From NCBI RefSeq assembly GCF_900129425.1, contig NZ_LT670817.1, positions 1,984,001 to 2,048,000 on the forward strand: DNA of 64,000 nucleotides. Direction: 5' to 3'. Each line of letters opens with the position of its first letter. Position 1 is the first letter of the stretch. Of the stretch, positions 19,901-27,224 are shown in pieces. This stretch comes from Bradyrhizobium erythrophlei. GTDB lineage: Bacteria > Pseudomonadota > Alphaproteobacteria > Rhizobiales > Xanthobacteraceae. Below the pieces are notes generated by a model. It had not been told where the DNA came from and did not search any database. It worked only from the letters and a program-made list of their open reading frames with translations. The position numbers and the translations under genes were made by a program.

Positions 19901-20175
19901 CTGACGGAGGGAAAGAGGATGAAGCGCTATCAGGTCTGGCTGCCGCCTTCATTGCTGCTGGGGCCCACGGGGTTATAGTATCGTATTGGCGTCTTGATGC
20001 GCGCACGTCGATCGGTCTGCTGCGTGAGTTATTTCGGGCGTGGGACAAGGGAAAGTTACCGATGGACCAGGCGCTTGTAATTGCTATGCAAGCGATTCGT
20101 GACGGTAAGGTCTTTCCTGGCACCGCGCTTAGAACTGAGTTCCATTGGGCGCCGTTTGTAGTCGTCGCGAGATAA
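13942..20175 (+). CDS. giant exported TPR-CHAT protease-like protein, 2077 aa
   Basis: A signal peptide (about 1-29, ending DASADD) is followed by about 1600 residues of helical TPR-like repeats with scattered coiled coils. The C-terminal CHAT domain (about 1740-2077) is a caspase-like peptidase fold. The catalytic histidine lies in FATHGL (His1925) and the cysteine in LEACNSGG (Cys1982), followed by SGLAAAFIAAGAHGVIVS and the closing HWAPFVVV. Both catalytic residues are present. CHAT proteases are often the effectors of regulated cell killing; the export signal here points to a periplasmic substrate. The gene looks less GC-rich than its surroundings, which fits transfer. Confidence 0.88.
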   Translation: MHMNGSWKRSLGWALFVLSIVFIQPDASADDSTCRSTPSSGRVDGCITLATRGLEARNFYKVIENVVDVLANPVTSPSQTTRAKAILAAALSEADRPDDASKVIDELWPAGNDIAHAPVGQLSSYDRAIALFAKMQLQARVSSLNVDSALAAHFSQDFANGLKANGQGYPSVGFALSALGNANAIGSPTTTLRLVEAIVSVFREIPNAASIELANAEILEAFVAVRANALADAGAELDRAEKSLPLAPWLKPLLRDGKDEDDDRHDEASKIASLLWRHSALLRGCIAMKRGQTDFALERLNLYLLTERKDDWQLFFMGSPAQQEARTQQFLYGSDSGASVDAARAAIAQWSALPSMAEQQLHWLRLFEAELLTGTTIRVAQVSQSVLRSTYNPAKSTEEDPSNSLFYAYFASLGGADYGIDARFTAMQVSDLKSATVAQKAQALAILAGLDARSGSLEESRQELSTARELSKSLDGRWTDGHWVTAMYARIAGDTDLERNALEMVVRYIVKADELYDLLAYWRYSELQVTAGNYAAARDSLGKLMSDSATVNNTRINLQAETKLRFARASYLAGDYGVSGTHSAQIAQFDLAGGVRDRARLAESAAIAALSANALGDLSSAARWAKIAVWFGQFTSDTRSQLVVKKLGELEPLANTKIANLGVDGLPVAATDFDEKVDLLKNRAEAAITDFDNQVVIIKDGAEAAAKNSQLRTLKFVKEYNQKKDIARTLLAVHSSAASKAQLGGEFIRLTSSIVQSLEANAKGACRDFLVAGEYAIENNDTFSRDVFVQLSKKLDNVLSAFKCEEVSRPRFIALRVQLALELGEPALGTLEWLIYAQSSTQRTGRVSKQHPLYQAALDVVKALEDSNLMHLAPLLYSALPNLFAPDALYKPDNDDTLLDALQSESQIGFVNSNALLRLIWDDATFVKLANPAGAKIGEKLASLEKQLEEIGRNDEANFVQSLVPAAESKHKKTKFKVAIDTLVETWNSGSNQQRLEVAISDVVEKAKEVAAEGKPLISSGFDTRISELERNVRRVAELAGDAFDSRSPSIGFRLADTVLVLTQILPTETSSDLAWTALGSILRASTYLGDFEPFRTRARDLLSRDAQAVQLNPEGALSFRTNMKIIAAYQIVASDSEMEDLLSPLRAIAEHLRDGTVSINNRNQYGLFQEALFGQISPRDPASRLKALSFLKQRPEPSKEITEFVGGATDRIVGEALAFAINDLRSGNLQEARTLAAKVQQALRGLPQQNSAKLKGPTLAVRAVAAVCSASTAEDAETSLDSLSRQMDSSAELAVERTLFARGLSHYAGSRIADVFTRLDVAGEPVLQTANKNVDLYRIKLSEFQGAASLLDGQPEKARSQLAEAWDRDKLNARRKQFAFAHTVLSMGRIKTADELFENLNQATKELEQAFDQADASGSNLEGRHFAVDRADAAFLEARLRLVHGDPEGALESVDQSRKRRDLKLFPTLQGPESDRTFSTNGSLLNAIAGTQVKPIGPLWQGAPTVPAGLWEPSAPPDSPLLVALTAADLIRKSGKSLSKEQSKIVRAEVRAATRSSTTVTMERARTIAGITDAGTKEALRRSILTDRSTRLASRSQSTGQWPPKPREVGDALAEYTPCEGGDAQKSSLSLRDFMFDALAPATGLWSEQTTNNFLLNPKTSSGEVLLSDNSDSLSIASDEAALFLTGSGKEVFTTVIRDSAIEVYKVAFEDREPSLDELVQQARKAISESSTDPSVDRTSIAALSRKILWPLLPSMKGVHRVFLITQGPLTSIPFHLLHLPPETETSSRTVWLDQAYSVRVLPGLDLLYPPPIKSDRTPPPTQSDLEFFAIADPAGFGDQQHCRDSMLTKLRNTDGAVDPSKFSEFCSVPETKLAAKAIALTLLSPNLANDLGSWLLTGSDARELKVTSDSRLGRARVVMFATHGLLADESLATSGLKEPALLLTPPIGVLRPIDRDDGLLTAGEITSLNLSADWVVLEACNSGGPDGGKEDEALSGLAAAFIAAGAHGVIVSYWRLDARTSIGLLRELFRAWDKGKLPMDQALVIAMQAIRDGKVFPGTALRTEFHWAPFVVVAR
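15742..15779 (+). repeat. perfect 17-bp hairpin inside the CHAT gene
   Basis: The arm TTAGCAGAGAGCGCCGC is followed by the loop TATT and an exact reverse complement of the arm. It lies in the TPR-like region and encodes an alanine-rich helix (LAESAAIAALSAN). The pairing is perfect, which is unusual for coding DNA. Confidence 0.85.
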
Positions 20176-20696
20176 ATATCTACCATCCTTCTAGAGATTG
20201 GCGTTTTGAATGCGATCCCTCCGAGCGGTGGTTATCTTCCGATCTGATGTTCGCAGCTATGACGACAACTTGGAAGGGCTGAACGCCGAGCAGAGTTGCG
20301 CCGTCGAGCACGACCGCGTGGATTTGAGCAATACGGTCGTCTCTTGAGCGCCGTAGCCCGCTCCGGAAAGCAAGATCGCGATGGACCAAATATTCAAACA
20401 ACACGACCTCCTAACAGAGGTCGCGGGGGCAGCTGCTTTTCAGAATGTCACTCAAGGCATGGCGGGCGCTGGCGACCAATTGTTCATACTCCTTTAGCCC
20501 CAGATGTTGTCAGTGGCTCGTGAACTAACGAGGAAGAGGGTGAGATTCTATTTTCTTGGTCGCTTTGCGCGTAGAGCAGATGAAGGAGTGCACCTTGGTC
20601 TACAAATTCCATAACGCCTCATCCGCGAAGGCCGCTCACTCGATTTAAATTTGGTGGCGCCCATTTACCTCTTAGCGAGTTCGCGCTTCATCGGCT
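20176..20696. other. gene-poor stretch with a possible degraded minus-strand gene
   Basis: No convincing gene. On the minus strand a TTG at 20404 has a strong AGGAGG upstream and opens a 74-codon frame (starting FEYLVHRDLAF) without recognisable homology. The ribosome site is part of a 7-bp hairpin at 20404-20423. It may be a relic of a gene. Confidence 0.35.
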
Positions 20697-21593
20697 CTAA
20701 GCCGCGGTCGCCTCAGCCTCGGTGATTTTCTGAAATTCGAACAACAACTCCTGGTAATTCTTGGCGAGATAGCCGACGACGCGGCCGTTGCGCAACAGCT
20801 TGCTGACATAGCCATTGGCCAGCACCAGATCGAGGTGGTCGGTGCCATAGGTCTGCTCGGCCACCTTGAACTCGCGCGCCAGGCTGGCCGATTCCCGCTC
20901 CATCAACGCGACCTGCTCGTCTGACAGCCCCTTGGGCGCGCGGGGCTGGTAACCCGGGGCGAGTTGGGCTTTCGGGGTCGCGGCCACCAGCGAACGCACA
21001 TAGCTGTTGGAGAAATTATTCATCGCTACCATCAATTCGGCGGCCTCGATCTGCCGGATCGCGCCCAGCTTTCTCAATTCCGAGAAGGTGTTGAGCGCGA
21101 TGTGCTTTTCCTTCAACAGTTCGGCCGCCTCGCTGCAGATGCCGTCCAATAGCTTGCGGCGCCGGCGGATGCTGGCGACGTCGACATTGAGCGATTTTGC
21201 AATGCGTTCTTCGGAGACGCCGTTCTCGACCGCCTTGAGGATCATCTTGTGTTCCTGGATGATCGCGATTCGGTTGACGCGCTTGTTGTAGGTGAAGGCC
21301 TCGTCATCGGTTGAGATCAGGCAGTCAACTTCGCCGACACCTCGATCGCGCAGCACCTCGAGCCGCAGATGGCCGTCGAGCAGCAGGAATTTGCCAAACT
21401 CCTCGCGGCTGCGCGCGACAACCGGCGGCTCGACCAGCCCGATTTCGGCAATCGAGGCCGAGATTTGCGAATATTTCGACGATCGCTTTACCTCCTCGGA
21501 AATGTGTTTCAGCGGCTGGATATCGGAAAGTCGCAGCGACACCGTTCGCTTCTCAAAGCCCATCCGGACCGAAATATGGACACGCCGGGCCAT
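20697..21593 (-). CDS. ParB/RepB-type DNA-binding protein
   Basis: The 298-residue protein has a ParB N-terminal domain (about 20-110, with SIAEIGLVEPPVV and LLLDGHLRLEVLRDRG). A helix-turn-helix follows (about 130-170, ERIAKSLNVDVASIRRRRKL), then a RepB C-terminal region (NNFSNSYVRSLVAAT). It lies 3 bp after the second ParB-like gene and ends the operon. No ParA ATPase is present, so ordinary plasmid partition is unlikely. With a recombinase at the head of the operon, a role in excision, maintenance or control of the element is more plausible. Confidence 0.85.
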   Translation of the reverse strand: MARRVHISVRMGFEKRTVSLRLSDIQPLKHISEEVKRSSKYSQISASIAEIGLVEPPVVARSREEFGKFLLLDGHLRLEVLRDRGVGEVDCLISTDDEAFTYNKRVNRIAIIQEHKMILKAVENGVSEERIAKSLNVDVASIRRRRKLLDGICSEAAELLKEKHIALNTFSELRKLGAIRQIEAAELMVAMNNFSNSYVRSLVAATPKAQLAPGYQPRAPKGLSDEQVALMERESASLAREFKVAEQTYGTDHLDLVLANGYVSKLLRNGRVVGYLAKNYQELLFEFQKITEAEATAA

Positions 21594-21596
21594 GGC

Positions 21597-22475
21597 TCAC
21601 CCCTGTCCCTGCAGCCGCAGCGCAATATTCTTGGGCAGCGTGTCGAGCTTCTCGGTCTCCAGTATCGTGACAAAGTCGGGTTCGGCCAGCAGTTTGCGCA
21701 GCGCTTCCAGAATGAACACCAGCCTCGATTTGGTGCTATTGGACTTGCGGATCAAAACCTTCTTGCGATCGACGTCCTGCCGGTAGGCCCGCAGCAGGGC
21801 GTTCGAGCTGATCGAACCGCCGTCGACCCGGCGCGGGCCGGTTTTGTAGCCCTTGCCGCGCCGACGGCGCTGCTCGATCAACTTCTTTGCGGCCATCAGC
21901 CGCTGGCCGCGCAGCAGCTTTTCTTCATAGGCCTGCTGCAGCACATTCTGGACCTCGCTGTCCTCAGCCTGCGCGATCAACACCGCCACACTGACCGGCA
22001 CCTGACCGGCCTCGACCGCGCGCAACAGCCGGTGCTCGCCGTGTTCCAGCAGGCTCGCGACGCCCCTGACATATTCGACCGTCAACCCGGTCTTGCGGGC
22101 GATCTCCTCGAACTCATAACCCCGGCTCTTCAGCCCTTCGATATCATGCAGCAGATCAATCGCGCGATGTTGCCTTCGGGCGCAGTTTTCGACCAGGCTC
22201 ATGATCGCGCTGTCCTCGTCGCTGGCGCTGACCACGATCGCCGGGATCTCGCGTTGACCAAGGCTCTGGTAGGCCTCCAGCCTGCCTTGCCCGCAGACCA
22301 GGTCGTAGCGTTGTTCTCCCTCCAGCTGCTTCCGCTTGACGGTGATCGGCCGCTTGAGCCCGAGTTCGGCAACACTGGTGACGATTTCTTTGAAAATGCG
22401 GCGGTTGCGCACCCGTGGGTTGACGACATCAATCGCATTTACCGGGATGATCTCAATAGATTGAACCGAGTCCAT
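21597..22475 (-). CDS. ParB-like DNA-binding protein
   Basis: The 292-residue product has a ParB nuclease-like N-terminal domain: IIPVNAIDVVNPRVRN, SVAELGLKRPITV, YDLVCGQGRLEAYQSLG. The typical ENCARRQHRAIDLLHDI segment and a helix-turn-helix (about 115-145, EIARKTGLTVEYVRG) follow. Its start overlaps the 3' end of the recombinase gene by 23 bp, showing a tight operon. It differs clearly from the downstream RepB-like protein, so the pair is not a recent duplication. Confidence 0.83.
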   Translation of the reverse strand: MDSVQSIEIIPVNAIDVVNPRVRNRRIFKEIVTSVAELGLKRPITVKRKQLEGEQRYDLVCGQGRLEAYQSLGQREIPAIVVSASDEDSAIMSLVENCARRQHRAIDLLHDIEGLKSRGYEFEEIARKTGLTVEYVRGVASLLEHGEHRLLRAVEAGQVPVSVAVLIAQAEDSEVQNVLQQAYEEKLLRGQRLMAAKKLIEQRRRRGKGYKTGPRRVDGGSISSNALLRAYRQDVDRKKVLIRKSNSTKSRLVFILEALRKLLAEPDFVTILETEKLDTLPKNIALRLQGQG

Positions 22476-24069
22476 GACGAACCTCCATCAGTTGCGACCG
22501 GGCGGCTAGCTCAAACAATGCATCGAGCTCGTCGAAGCGATAAGCATCGAGACCAGCGCCATTGTCTTCGGCCAGCCGGAGTTTCGAGGCTTCCATGTCA
22601 AAGCGGGGCAACAGGTAGTAATCCAAAATACCGGCGTTCATTTGGTTCATGCGGACCGCGACGGTGATGTCGGGCCGCAAGCCCATATCGAAGCGAACGT
22701 GCCAACGATGCGTACCCGACGAGGTCTCCTGCGAACGGACCAGGCATAATGAGGCGGTAAATTCGTCGTTGACTTCCAAGAGATCGGTATCGCGATCCTG
22801 ACGCACCATGCCGCCAATGGCCTCGATGCCGCGAATGGTCGAGGCGATCAGCCCGGGATACATGCGTCGGAGCGCTCGGTTGATCTCGATGTAGCGATAA
22901 TCGCGCTCAGGGGTAAATCCGATCAGCTCGTAGGCGCGAACCAGGCTGCCAAAGCGGCTGCGATAGGCGCTACTGGAGGGGCCGATCTCAAGTTCGTCAA
23001 TGATGATGCCCGAGAGATAGCCGTGGCTGTCGAGCAGCCCGCGCAGCAGGTCCAGCAATTCCTCGTCAGAGTAATGCTTGGCGCGGTCGCCGATGATCTT
23101 TTGCGCTGCCTGGAACGTCTCATCGTCAATGATTTGTTCAAATGCCTTGTCGTGGCGTACCCATTTCTCGGGCGGGTTGGCAATTCGGTGTCCCTTGAGC
23201 TTGCAGGACGATCGGTTCCAGACGTTGTTGCCGACGTATTTTTCATTGATCAGAATTTGATGCACCGTGGCTCTGGTCCAAGGCCGGTCCAAATCGGTGA
23301 GCGCGCCGCGCTGGTTGAGCAACGTGGCGATCTCGGCCTCCGATTTCCCGGCCGCTACGAACGATTCATAGATGAACCTGATTGTCTCGATCTCTTGTTC
23401 GGGGCCTGGAATAAGAATGATGCGGTCGGTTTGGATGCTTTTGTGCTCTCCTCGCACCAGTTCTGTCTTGGGCGCGCCGTTCTGGTCGATCAATTTTCGG
23501 CGCAGACCATAACCGGCCGGACCGCCTTGCCGATAGCCGAGCTCGATCAGTCTGCGTTGGCCAGCAAACACTTTTACGGAGAGTTCGCGGCTGTATTCGC
23601 CGGCCATCGCGCGCTTCACGCCTTTGACAATCGTCGAGACTGGGCTCCCGTCATTTTCGAATTGTTCTGCGCAGTAACAGACACGGATGCCGGCTCTTTT
23701 ACATATGTACTCGTAGTACGCGCTTTCGTCTGCGTCCTGGAAGCGGCCCCAGCGACTTACATCATAGACAATGATAATGGAAAATTGAGCGTTGCCGCTT
23801 TGAACGTCGTCGATCAGCTGCTTAAGCGCATCTCTGCCGTCCAGGTTTAAACCACTCTTGCCGCTGTCCGCGTATGTTTTCTCTATTTTGAACCCTCGTC
23901 GAAGGGCGTATTCGCGGATTTCCTGAGATTGGTTTTCCGTCGAGTACTTCTGGTGGTCCGTCGACATGCGGACGTATTCAGCTGCGGAGTGCGTCACACG
24001 GCCTGATTGGTCTGAACTGCGTTTGACATCAACGCTGCTGATTTCCATGGCCCGCCTCACGAACGTCAA
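22453..24069 (-). CDS. large serine recombinase, ParB-associated type
   Basis: The 538-residue protein has a resolvase catalytic domain beginning EYVRMSTDHQ, with nucleophile Ser36, and the VYDVSRWGRF motif. A recombinase domain (GGPAGYGLRR, then RPWTRATVHQILINEKYVG) and a long C-terminal region specific to this subtype follow. It differs from the two cassette-type recombinases in the window, which lack this C-terminal extension. It heads an operon with two ParB-like genes and is divergent from a small regulator gene 45 bp away. A second possible start lies 7 codons in. Confidence 0.9.
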   Translation of the reverse strand: MTFVRRAMEISSVDVKRSSDQSGRVTHSAAEYVRMSTDHQKYSTENQSQEIREYALRRGFKIEKTYADSGKSGLNLDGRDALKQLIDDVQSGNAQFSIIIVYDVSRWGRFQDADESAYYEYICKRAGIRVCYCAEQFENDGSPVSTIVKGVKRAMAGEYSRELSVKVFAGQRRLIELGYRQGGPAGYGLRRKLIDQNGAPKTELVRGEHKSIQTDRIILIPGPEQEIETIRFIYESFVAAGKSEAEIATLLNQRGALTDLDRPWTRATVHQILINEKYVGNNVWNRSSCKLKGHRIANPPEKWVRHDKAFEQIIDDETFQAAQKIIGDRAKHYSDEELLDLLRGLLDSHGYLSGIIIDELEIGPSSSAYRSRFGSLVRAYELIGFTPERDYRYIEINRALRRMYPGLIASTIRGIEAIGGMVRQDRDTDLLEVNDEFTASLCLVRSQETSSGTHRWHVRFDMGLRPDITVAVRMNQMNAGILDYYLLPRFDMEASKLRLAEDNGAGLDAYRFDELDALFELAARSQLMEVRHGLGSIY

Positions 24070-24114
24070 ACAATGGGCTCAAGGTTTGATATACTATCCG
24101 GCCCGAGGCGAAAC

Positions 24115-24531
24115 ATGTTGCCGAAAATAGGCAGGAAAATTCCACCGTCTGCCGGAGAGCCTCCCCGCGGTTACGCCGTATCGATCGCAGAAGCGCTTCG
24201 GACTGACCTCGGTAGCAGCCATCAAGCGATCAAAACGTTGATGCGATGGACTGGCTCCAATGAACGGACGGCCAAGAACTGGCTTTCGGGAACGAATGGG
24301 CCGAGCGGCGAACACTTATTGGAAATAATCCGCAACTCGGACTTGGTTTTTGAATGCGTTTTGCAACTCGTCGGCAGAAGAAGCGTGCTTTCCCATCGAA
24401 ATCTTGAGGAACTCCGCGAGCGTCTGCAATCTACGACGAAATTGATATCTGAAGTCATGAAGACCGATGACTTTCCGAAATCGCATCAGAGTTCTGGCCC
24501 GGAGCCAACTATTGATTCGAGCGGAAGGTGA
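24115..24531 (+). CDS. helix-turn-helix type regulator of the recombinase operon
   Basis: The start chosen (ATG after GAGGCGAAAC) gives 138 residues beginning MLPKIGRKI. The core AIKTLMRWTGSNERTAKNWL, followed by GTNGPSGEHLLEIIRN, looks like a helix-turn-helix with its recognition helix. The C-terminal third is helical and polar. It is divergent from the ParB-associated recombinase and probably controls it. An earlier ATG at 24073 is possible but lacks a ribosome site. Confidence 0.65.
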   Translation: MLPKIGRKIPPSAGEPPRGYAVSIAEALRTDLGSSHQAIKTLMRWTGSNERTAKNWLSGTNGPSGEHLLEIIRNSDLVFECVLQLVGRRSVLSHRNLEELRERLQSTTKLISEVMKTDDFPKSHQSSGPEPTIDSSGR

Positions 24532-24605
24532 TTTTCGGAAATTAGGGCTTGGTGGCGGCCCTTGGCTCCGGAGCCGGTGGAGAGGATTTCGTTCCGCTTG
24601 CGATC

Positions 24606-24658
24606 TGGCGCGCTCGGAGAGATTCGAACGCCCGGCCCTCGGAATCGGAATCCGATGC
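24606..24658 (-). other. 3' half of tRNA-Arg(CCG), probable attachment-site scar
   Basis: Read on the minus strand the segment has a perfect anticodon stem (TCGGA and TCCGA) around the loop TTCCGAT. A GTTCGAATC T-loop follows with one mismatch in its stem, then the acceptor strand ending GAGCGCG and an encoded CCA. The 5' half is absent. It lies 38 bp beyond the end of recombinase cassette B. Confidence 0.7.
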
Positions 24659-24695
24659 TTGTTGAACAGAAAGCGAAGTCCGCAACATTCGATGG

Positions 24696-26237
24696 CTAGC
24701 CGAGCAGGCGCCGATGCTCCGCCCAAGACAACGCAAGGAGTTTCGGGATTTGCGCCAGCGAAAGTCCCGTCGGCTGTCTGCCCTCCAAAATCGCCCACGT
24801 AACTTCCGGCGAAAGGAACGCGAGCCGGAGCGCCTGGCGAACGACCTTGGGATGAATCCGGTTGGCCTCGGCGAGTTGTTCGATGGATTCATAAGCTCCG
24901 TCGCGGAGACGATCCATCCAGGCATGCGCACGAACGATGGACTGGATCAGGCTCTCGTTGCGCGCGACTTCCGGTATTACATTATCTTCCATCGCCGCTG
25001 CTGCATCTTTCGCCGTTGTCGACCACGCAATTCTGAATTCCTGGTTCGCCCCATCCCCGTCGGCCGTACCAGCGGTCGTTATCAGGAGGTGATCGCTGGC
25101 GATGACGACGCGCTCAACGTCTCCAATGGAAGCGGGCGCACTCTCGGATTGTCCTTGTTGTTGATGTGTTTTGAGGGCGGCAAGGACCGCGCTCTCGATC
25201 TGGGCCGCAGGGACACGCCCGACCGACCCAACGTCGGCCTTCCTTCCCCGCAACAGCGCCGAGCTGACGTAGAACCGGTAGTGCACGCCGTTTTTGGCGG
25301 AAAAGCTGGGGCTCATGCGGTTGCCACGATCGTCATAGAGCTTGCCCATCAGCAGCGCCTCGCTCGCGGTGCGGCGGGCTTTGTGGGCGGCGGGTTGGGA
25401 TGCGAGTAGCTGCTGGACCTGATCGAAGATCTTGCGGTCGACAATGGCTGCGTGCTCGCCGGGGAACCACTTCTCCTTGTGACCGGTTTCCCCGACGTAG
25501 ATCCGGTTCTTCAGAAAATAGGCGAGGGGGCCATAGGTGAAGGGAATTCCGCCGTTGAATTTCTTGACCTTGGTGTCCCGACGTTTGGTGACGATGCCTT
25601 TGGCGTCGAGATCCTCAACTAATTTCCCGAAACTCTGCACCTCAAGATACCGGCTAAATATGTATCGAACGGTCTCGGCCTCGGCCTTGTTGATGACGAG
25701 TTTCTTGTCCGTGGCGTCGTAACCAAGGGGAACGGTGCCGCCGGTCCATTTGCCTTTGCGTCTTGAGGCCGCGACCTTGTCGCGGACCCGCTCGGAGGAC
25801 AGTTCGCGCTCGAACTGGGCAAAGGACAACAGAACGTTCAGGGTCAATCGACCCATTGAGGTCGTGGTGTTGAACTGCTGGGTGACCGCGACGAACGAGA
25901 TCGATTTGGCATCGAAGGCTTCGACCAGCTTGGCGAAGTCGGCGAGCGATCGGGTCAGCCGGTCGATCTTGTAGACAACGATCACATCGATCCGGCCGGC
26001 GTCGATGTCCTTCAGAAGTTGCTGAAGGGCAGGGCGGTCCAGGTTGCCGCCGGAATAGGCGGGGTCGTCATAATGCGGGGGGAGGGCTTTCCATCCCTGC
26101 GAGGCCTGGCTCTTGATATAGGCCTCGCAGGCATCACGCTGGGCGTCGAGCGAGTTGAACTCCAGTTCCAGACCATGCTCGGTGGATTTGCGCGTATAGA
26201 TGGCGCAGCGGACCGATTTTGTCATACTAGCTGCCAT
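24696..26237 (-). CDS. large serine recombinase, cassette B
   Basis: The 513-residue protein opens MAASMTKSVRC and has the catalytic YTRKSTEHG with Ser18, VYKIDRLTRS and SFAQFERELSSERV. The recombinase domain contains TVPLGYDATD and IPFTYGPLAYFLKN. It resembles the recombinase of cassette A closely in domain order and motif spelling, differing mainly in the C-terminal third that selects the target. The start overlaps the stop of the DUF2924 gene; a second in-frame ATG lies 12 bp further in. It probably inserted at the tRNA-Arg gene whose fragment lies beside its 3' end. Confidence 0.92.
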   Translation of the reverse strand: MAASMTKSVRCAIYTRKSTEHGLELEFNSLDAQRDACEAYIKSQASQGWKALPPHYDDPAYSGGNLDRPALQQLLKDIDAGRIDVIVVYKIDRLTRSLADFAKLVEAFDAKSISFVAVTQQFNTTTSMGRLTLNVLLSFAQFERELSSERVRDKVAASRRKGKWTGGTVPLGYDATDKKLVINKAEAETVRYIFSRYLEVQSFGKLVEDLDAKGIVTKRRDTKVKKFNGGIPFTYGPLAYFLKNRIYVGETGHKEKWFPGEHAAIVDRKIFDQVQQLLASQPAAHKARRTASEALLMGKLYDDRGNRMSPSFSAKNGVHYRFYVSSALLRGRKADVGSVGRVPAAQIESAVLAALKTHQQQGQSESAPASIGDVERVVIASDHLLITTAGTADGDGANQEFRIAWSTTAKDAAAAMEDNVIPEVARNESLIQSIVRAHAWMDRLRDGAYESIEQLAEANRIHPKVVRQALRLAFLSPEVTWAILEGRQPTGLSLAQIPKLLALSWAEHRRLLG

Positions 26238-26856
26238 GGGGATCGCCGGTCGAAACGGATTTAGCGGTACTGGCAGCGTTCCTTTTCCGGTAGTCGCTTC
26301 CGTCGCCCAGATGACCCGATCGGGCTGACGCGGCTTCGGCGTTTCGGTTTGCGCCATCGGACCGACCAGGACCCACAGGCTCGTCGCTTTCTGGCGCCTT
26401 GGACCGCAGGCCGAAAAACCGGGGCCCATTCCACCGCGTGCCGGTAATCAGGACCGCGATTTCGGAAAGGTTGCCAAAGGTCTTGCCTTCATAGGCAAAT
26501 CCTTCCGCGAGCACTGTCACCCGATGGCTTTTGCCTTTCCATTCCCGGACCAAAACCGATCCCGGCTTGATCCGGCGCGCCAGCACGATTTTGCCGCCCG
26601 GCTTTGCGGCATATGCCTTCATCATCTGATCGAGTAGGCGTTGCGCCGAGTGGGAGAGGCCGCCGTAGGCCTTCTCCTGAATCCGGTGTGCGATGCTGCG
26701 TCGCAAGAGATCTGGACCGAACGCCTTCGGCGGGTCGGATCGAAACACTTCGCGATATCTGGCCCGCAGCTGGGCGATCGGCATGGCCGCTAGCCGACCC
26801 AGTTCGGCTTCAACAACTGGATCGGCTTGTTTGTTTGACGAGGGTTGCACGGGCAT
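26227..26856 (-). CDS. DUF2924 protein, cassette B
   Basis: The 209-residue protein has ELGRLAAMPIAQLRARYREV, PGSVLVREWKGKSHRV and the TGTRWNGPRFFGL signature. It carries an extra polar tail of about 50 residues not present in cassette A. The start ATG overlaps the stop of the DUF3489 gene as ATGA and its own stop overlaps the recombinase start, so all three genes are translationally linked. Confidence 0.87.
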   Translation of the reverse strand: MPVQPSSNKQADPVVEAELGRLAAMPIAQLRARYREVFRSDPPKAFGPDLLRRSIAHRIQEKAYGGLSHSAQRLLDQMMKAYAAKPGGKIVLARRIKPGSVLVREWKGKSHRVTVLAEGFAYEGKTFGNLSEIAVLITGTRWNGPRFFGLRSKAPESDEPVGPGRSDGANRNAEAASARSGHLGDGSDYRKRNAASTAKSVSTGDPHGS

Positions 26857-27224
26857 CACCGGGCCTGGTTTGTCCCGGCGATCCGATAGATGCGCTGACC
26901 ATCTACCTTCTCGGAGACGAGATTCAACGTCAGCTTCTTCTTGACCACGCCGGCAAGGAAACCGCGTACCGAGTGCTGCTGCCAATCCGTTGCCTTCATG
27001 ATCGCGGCGATAGTGGTGCCCTTCGCTTCTCGGAGCATCGCGAGCACCGTTTCCTGTTTGGAAGTAGACGGCGCAGCTGCTTTCGGTGACGCGGACTTTG
27101 ACGTGACGGCGCTCGATGAAGCGACGGACTTCGATCGAGCGGCGCTGCTTTTGGTGCGGCTCTCTGCGCGTGCGGGTTTGGGTGCGGCCTTGGTGGATTT
27201 GGATTTCGATGTGCTGGTAGCCAT
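26856..27224 (-). CDS. DUF3489 protein, cassette B
   Basis: An N-terminal Lys/Ser/Ala-rich tail of about 55 residues, reminiscent of histone-like tails, precedes the DUF3489 domain with GTTIAAIMKATDWQQHSVRG and the QRIYRIAG closing strand. The start was chosen at MATSTSKS rather than an upstream ATG at 27308, because the family begins with the basic tail. Tail length and composition differ from cassette A while the domain is nearly the same. Confidence 0.85.
   Translation of the reverse strand: MATSTSKSKSTKAAPKPARAESRTKSSAARSKSVASSSAVTSKSASPKAAAPSTSKQETVLAMLREAKGTTIAAIMKATDWQQHSVRGFLAGVVKKKLTLNLVSEKVDGQRIYRIAGTNQAR

Noticed and set aside
22453..22475. Frameshift between recombinase and ParB-like gene
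   Set aside because: The 23-bp overlap is a normal coupled-gene overlap; both proteins are complete.
21369..22667. 432-codon plus-strand frame opposite the ParB-like genes
   Set aside because: Antisense shadow of two clear ParB/RepB genes; its sequence has no protein-like motif pattern.
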